Below, piece by piece: positions 5,943 to 5,987 of a stretch of 5,987 bases of DNA (position 1 is its first letter; every line of letters starts with the position of its first letter). The notes under the pieces are model-generated. The model worked only from the letters and a program-made list of their open reading frames with translations. It ran no database searches and was not told where the DNA came from. The translations under genes were made by a program, and so were the position numbers. The stretch is from an uncultured Myxococcales bacterium (lineage in GTDB: Bacteria; Myxococcota_A; Polyangia; Polyangiales; Polyangiaceae): the NCBI GenBank assembly GCA_937998045.1, contig CALKVG010000439.1:1-5987 (forward strand), written 5' to 3'.

Positions 5943-5987
5943 CTGTCTCTTATACACATCTGACGCTGCCGACGATCTTACGCGTGT
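5943..5987. other. Illumina Nextera (Tn5) adaptor with i5 index: non-biological sequence
   Basis: Bases 5943-5961 are CTGTCTCTTATACACATCT, the 19-base Tn5 mosaic end used in Nextera kits. They are followed by GACGCTGCCGACGA (5962-5975), completing the reverse complement of the Nextera read-1 adaptor. Next come eight bases, TCTTACGC (5976-5983), which I recall as the reverse complement of Nextera XT i5 index S517 (GCGTAAGA). The final GTGT (5984-5987) begins the P5 flow-cell sequence that follows an i5 index in read-through. The order mosaic end, adaptor, index, P5 is exactly that of an untrimmed short-insert read. This is library contamination at a contig end, not a transposon. Genomic sequence should be taken to end at 5942. 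Confidence 0.98.

Noticed and set aside
5943..5961. A Tn5/IS50-like transposon end at the right edge.
   Set aside because: The adjacent bases are the synthetic Nextera adaptor, an index and the P5 start, so it is a library artefact rather than a mobile element.

Overview
The window is a GC-rich, densely coding stretch of bacterial chromosome. Its codon use is strongly G/C at third positions, so long shadow reading frames appear on both strands. A soluble Hanks-type protein kinase with a Pro/Ala-rich tail, beside a large GH63-type glucosidase, fits a myxobacterium-like (Myxococcota/Deltaproteobacteria) or similar high-GC genome. That placement is an inference from style, not from a marker gene.

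Layout, left to right. (1) The first 70 bases hold the start of a leftward gene encoding a protein with a signal peptide; the rest lies outside the window. (2) A leftward gene for an atypical Ser/Thr-type protein kinase (89-1165) ends 18 bases before that start, so the two are probably co-transcribed. (3) A 45-base divergent gap (1166-1210) separates the kinase from (4) a rightward 885-residue glucosidase of the GH63/MGH1-like class (1211-3868). (5) After 104 non-coding bases comes a rightward 194-residue class I SAM-dependent methyltransferase of unknown substrate (3973-4557). (6) Converging on it with a 10-base gap is a leftward RlmI-type 23S rRNA cytosine-C5 methyltransferase (4568-5800). 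(7) Its upstream region runs to 5942. (8) The last 45 bases (5943-5987) are not genomic: they are Illumina Nextera (Tn5) adaptor with an index.

The genes do not form an obvious pathway. The kinase and the secreted protein may be one transcription unit. The glucosidase and small methyltransferase share a strand but are loosely spaced. The rRNA methyltransferase is an independent housekeeping gene.

I see no RNA gene, CRISPR array, insertion sequence, attachment site or defence cassette, and no convincing new system. The points most worth a second look are the adaptor at the right end and the spurious protein it creates, and the kinase, which has lost several residues that normally define active Ser/Thr kinases while keeping the core catalytic ones.
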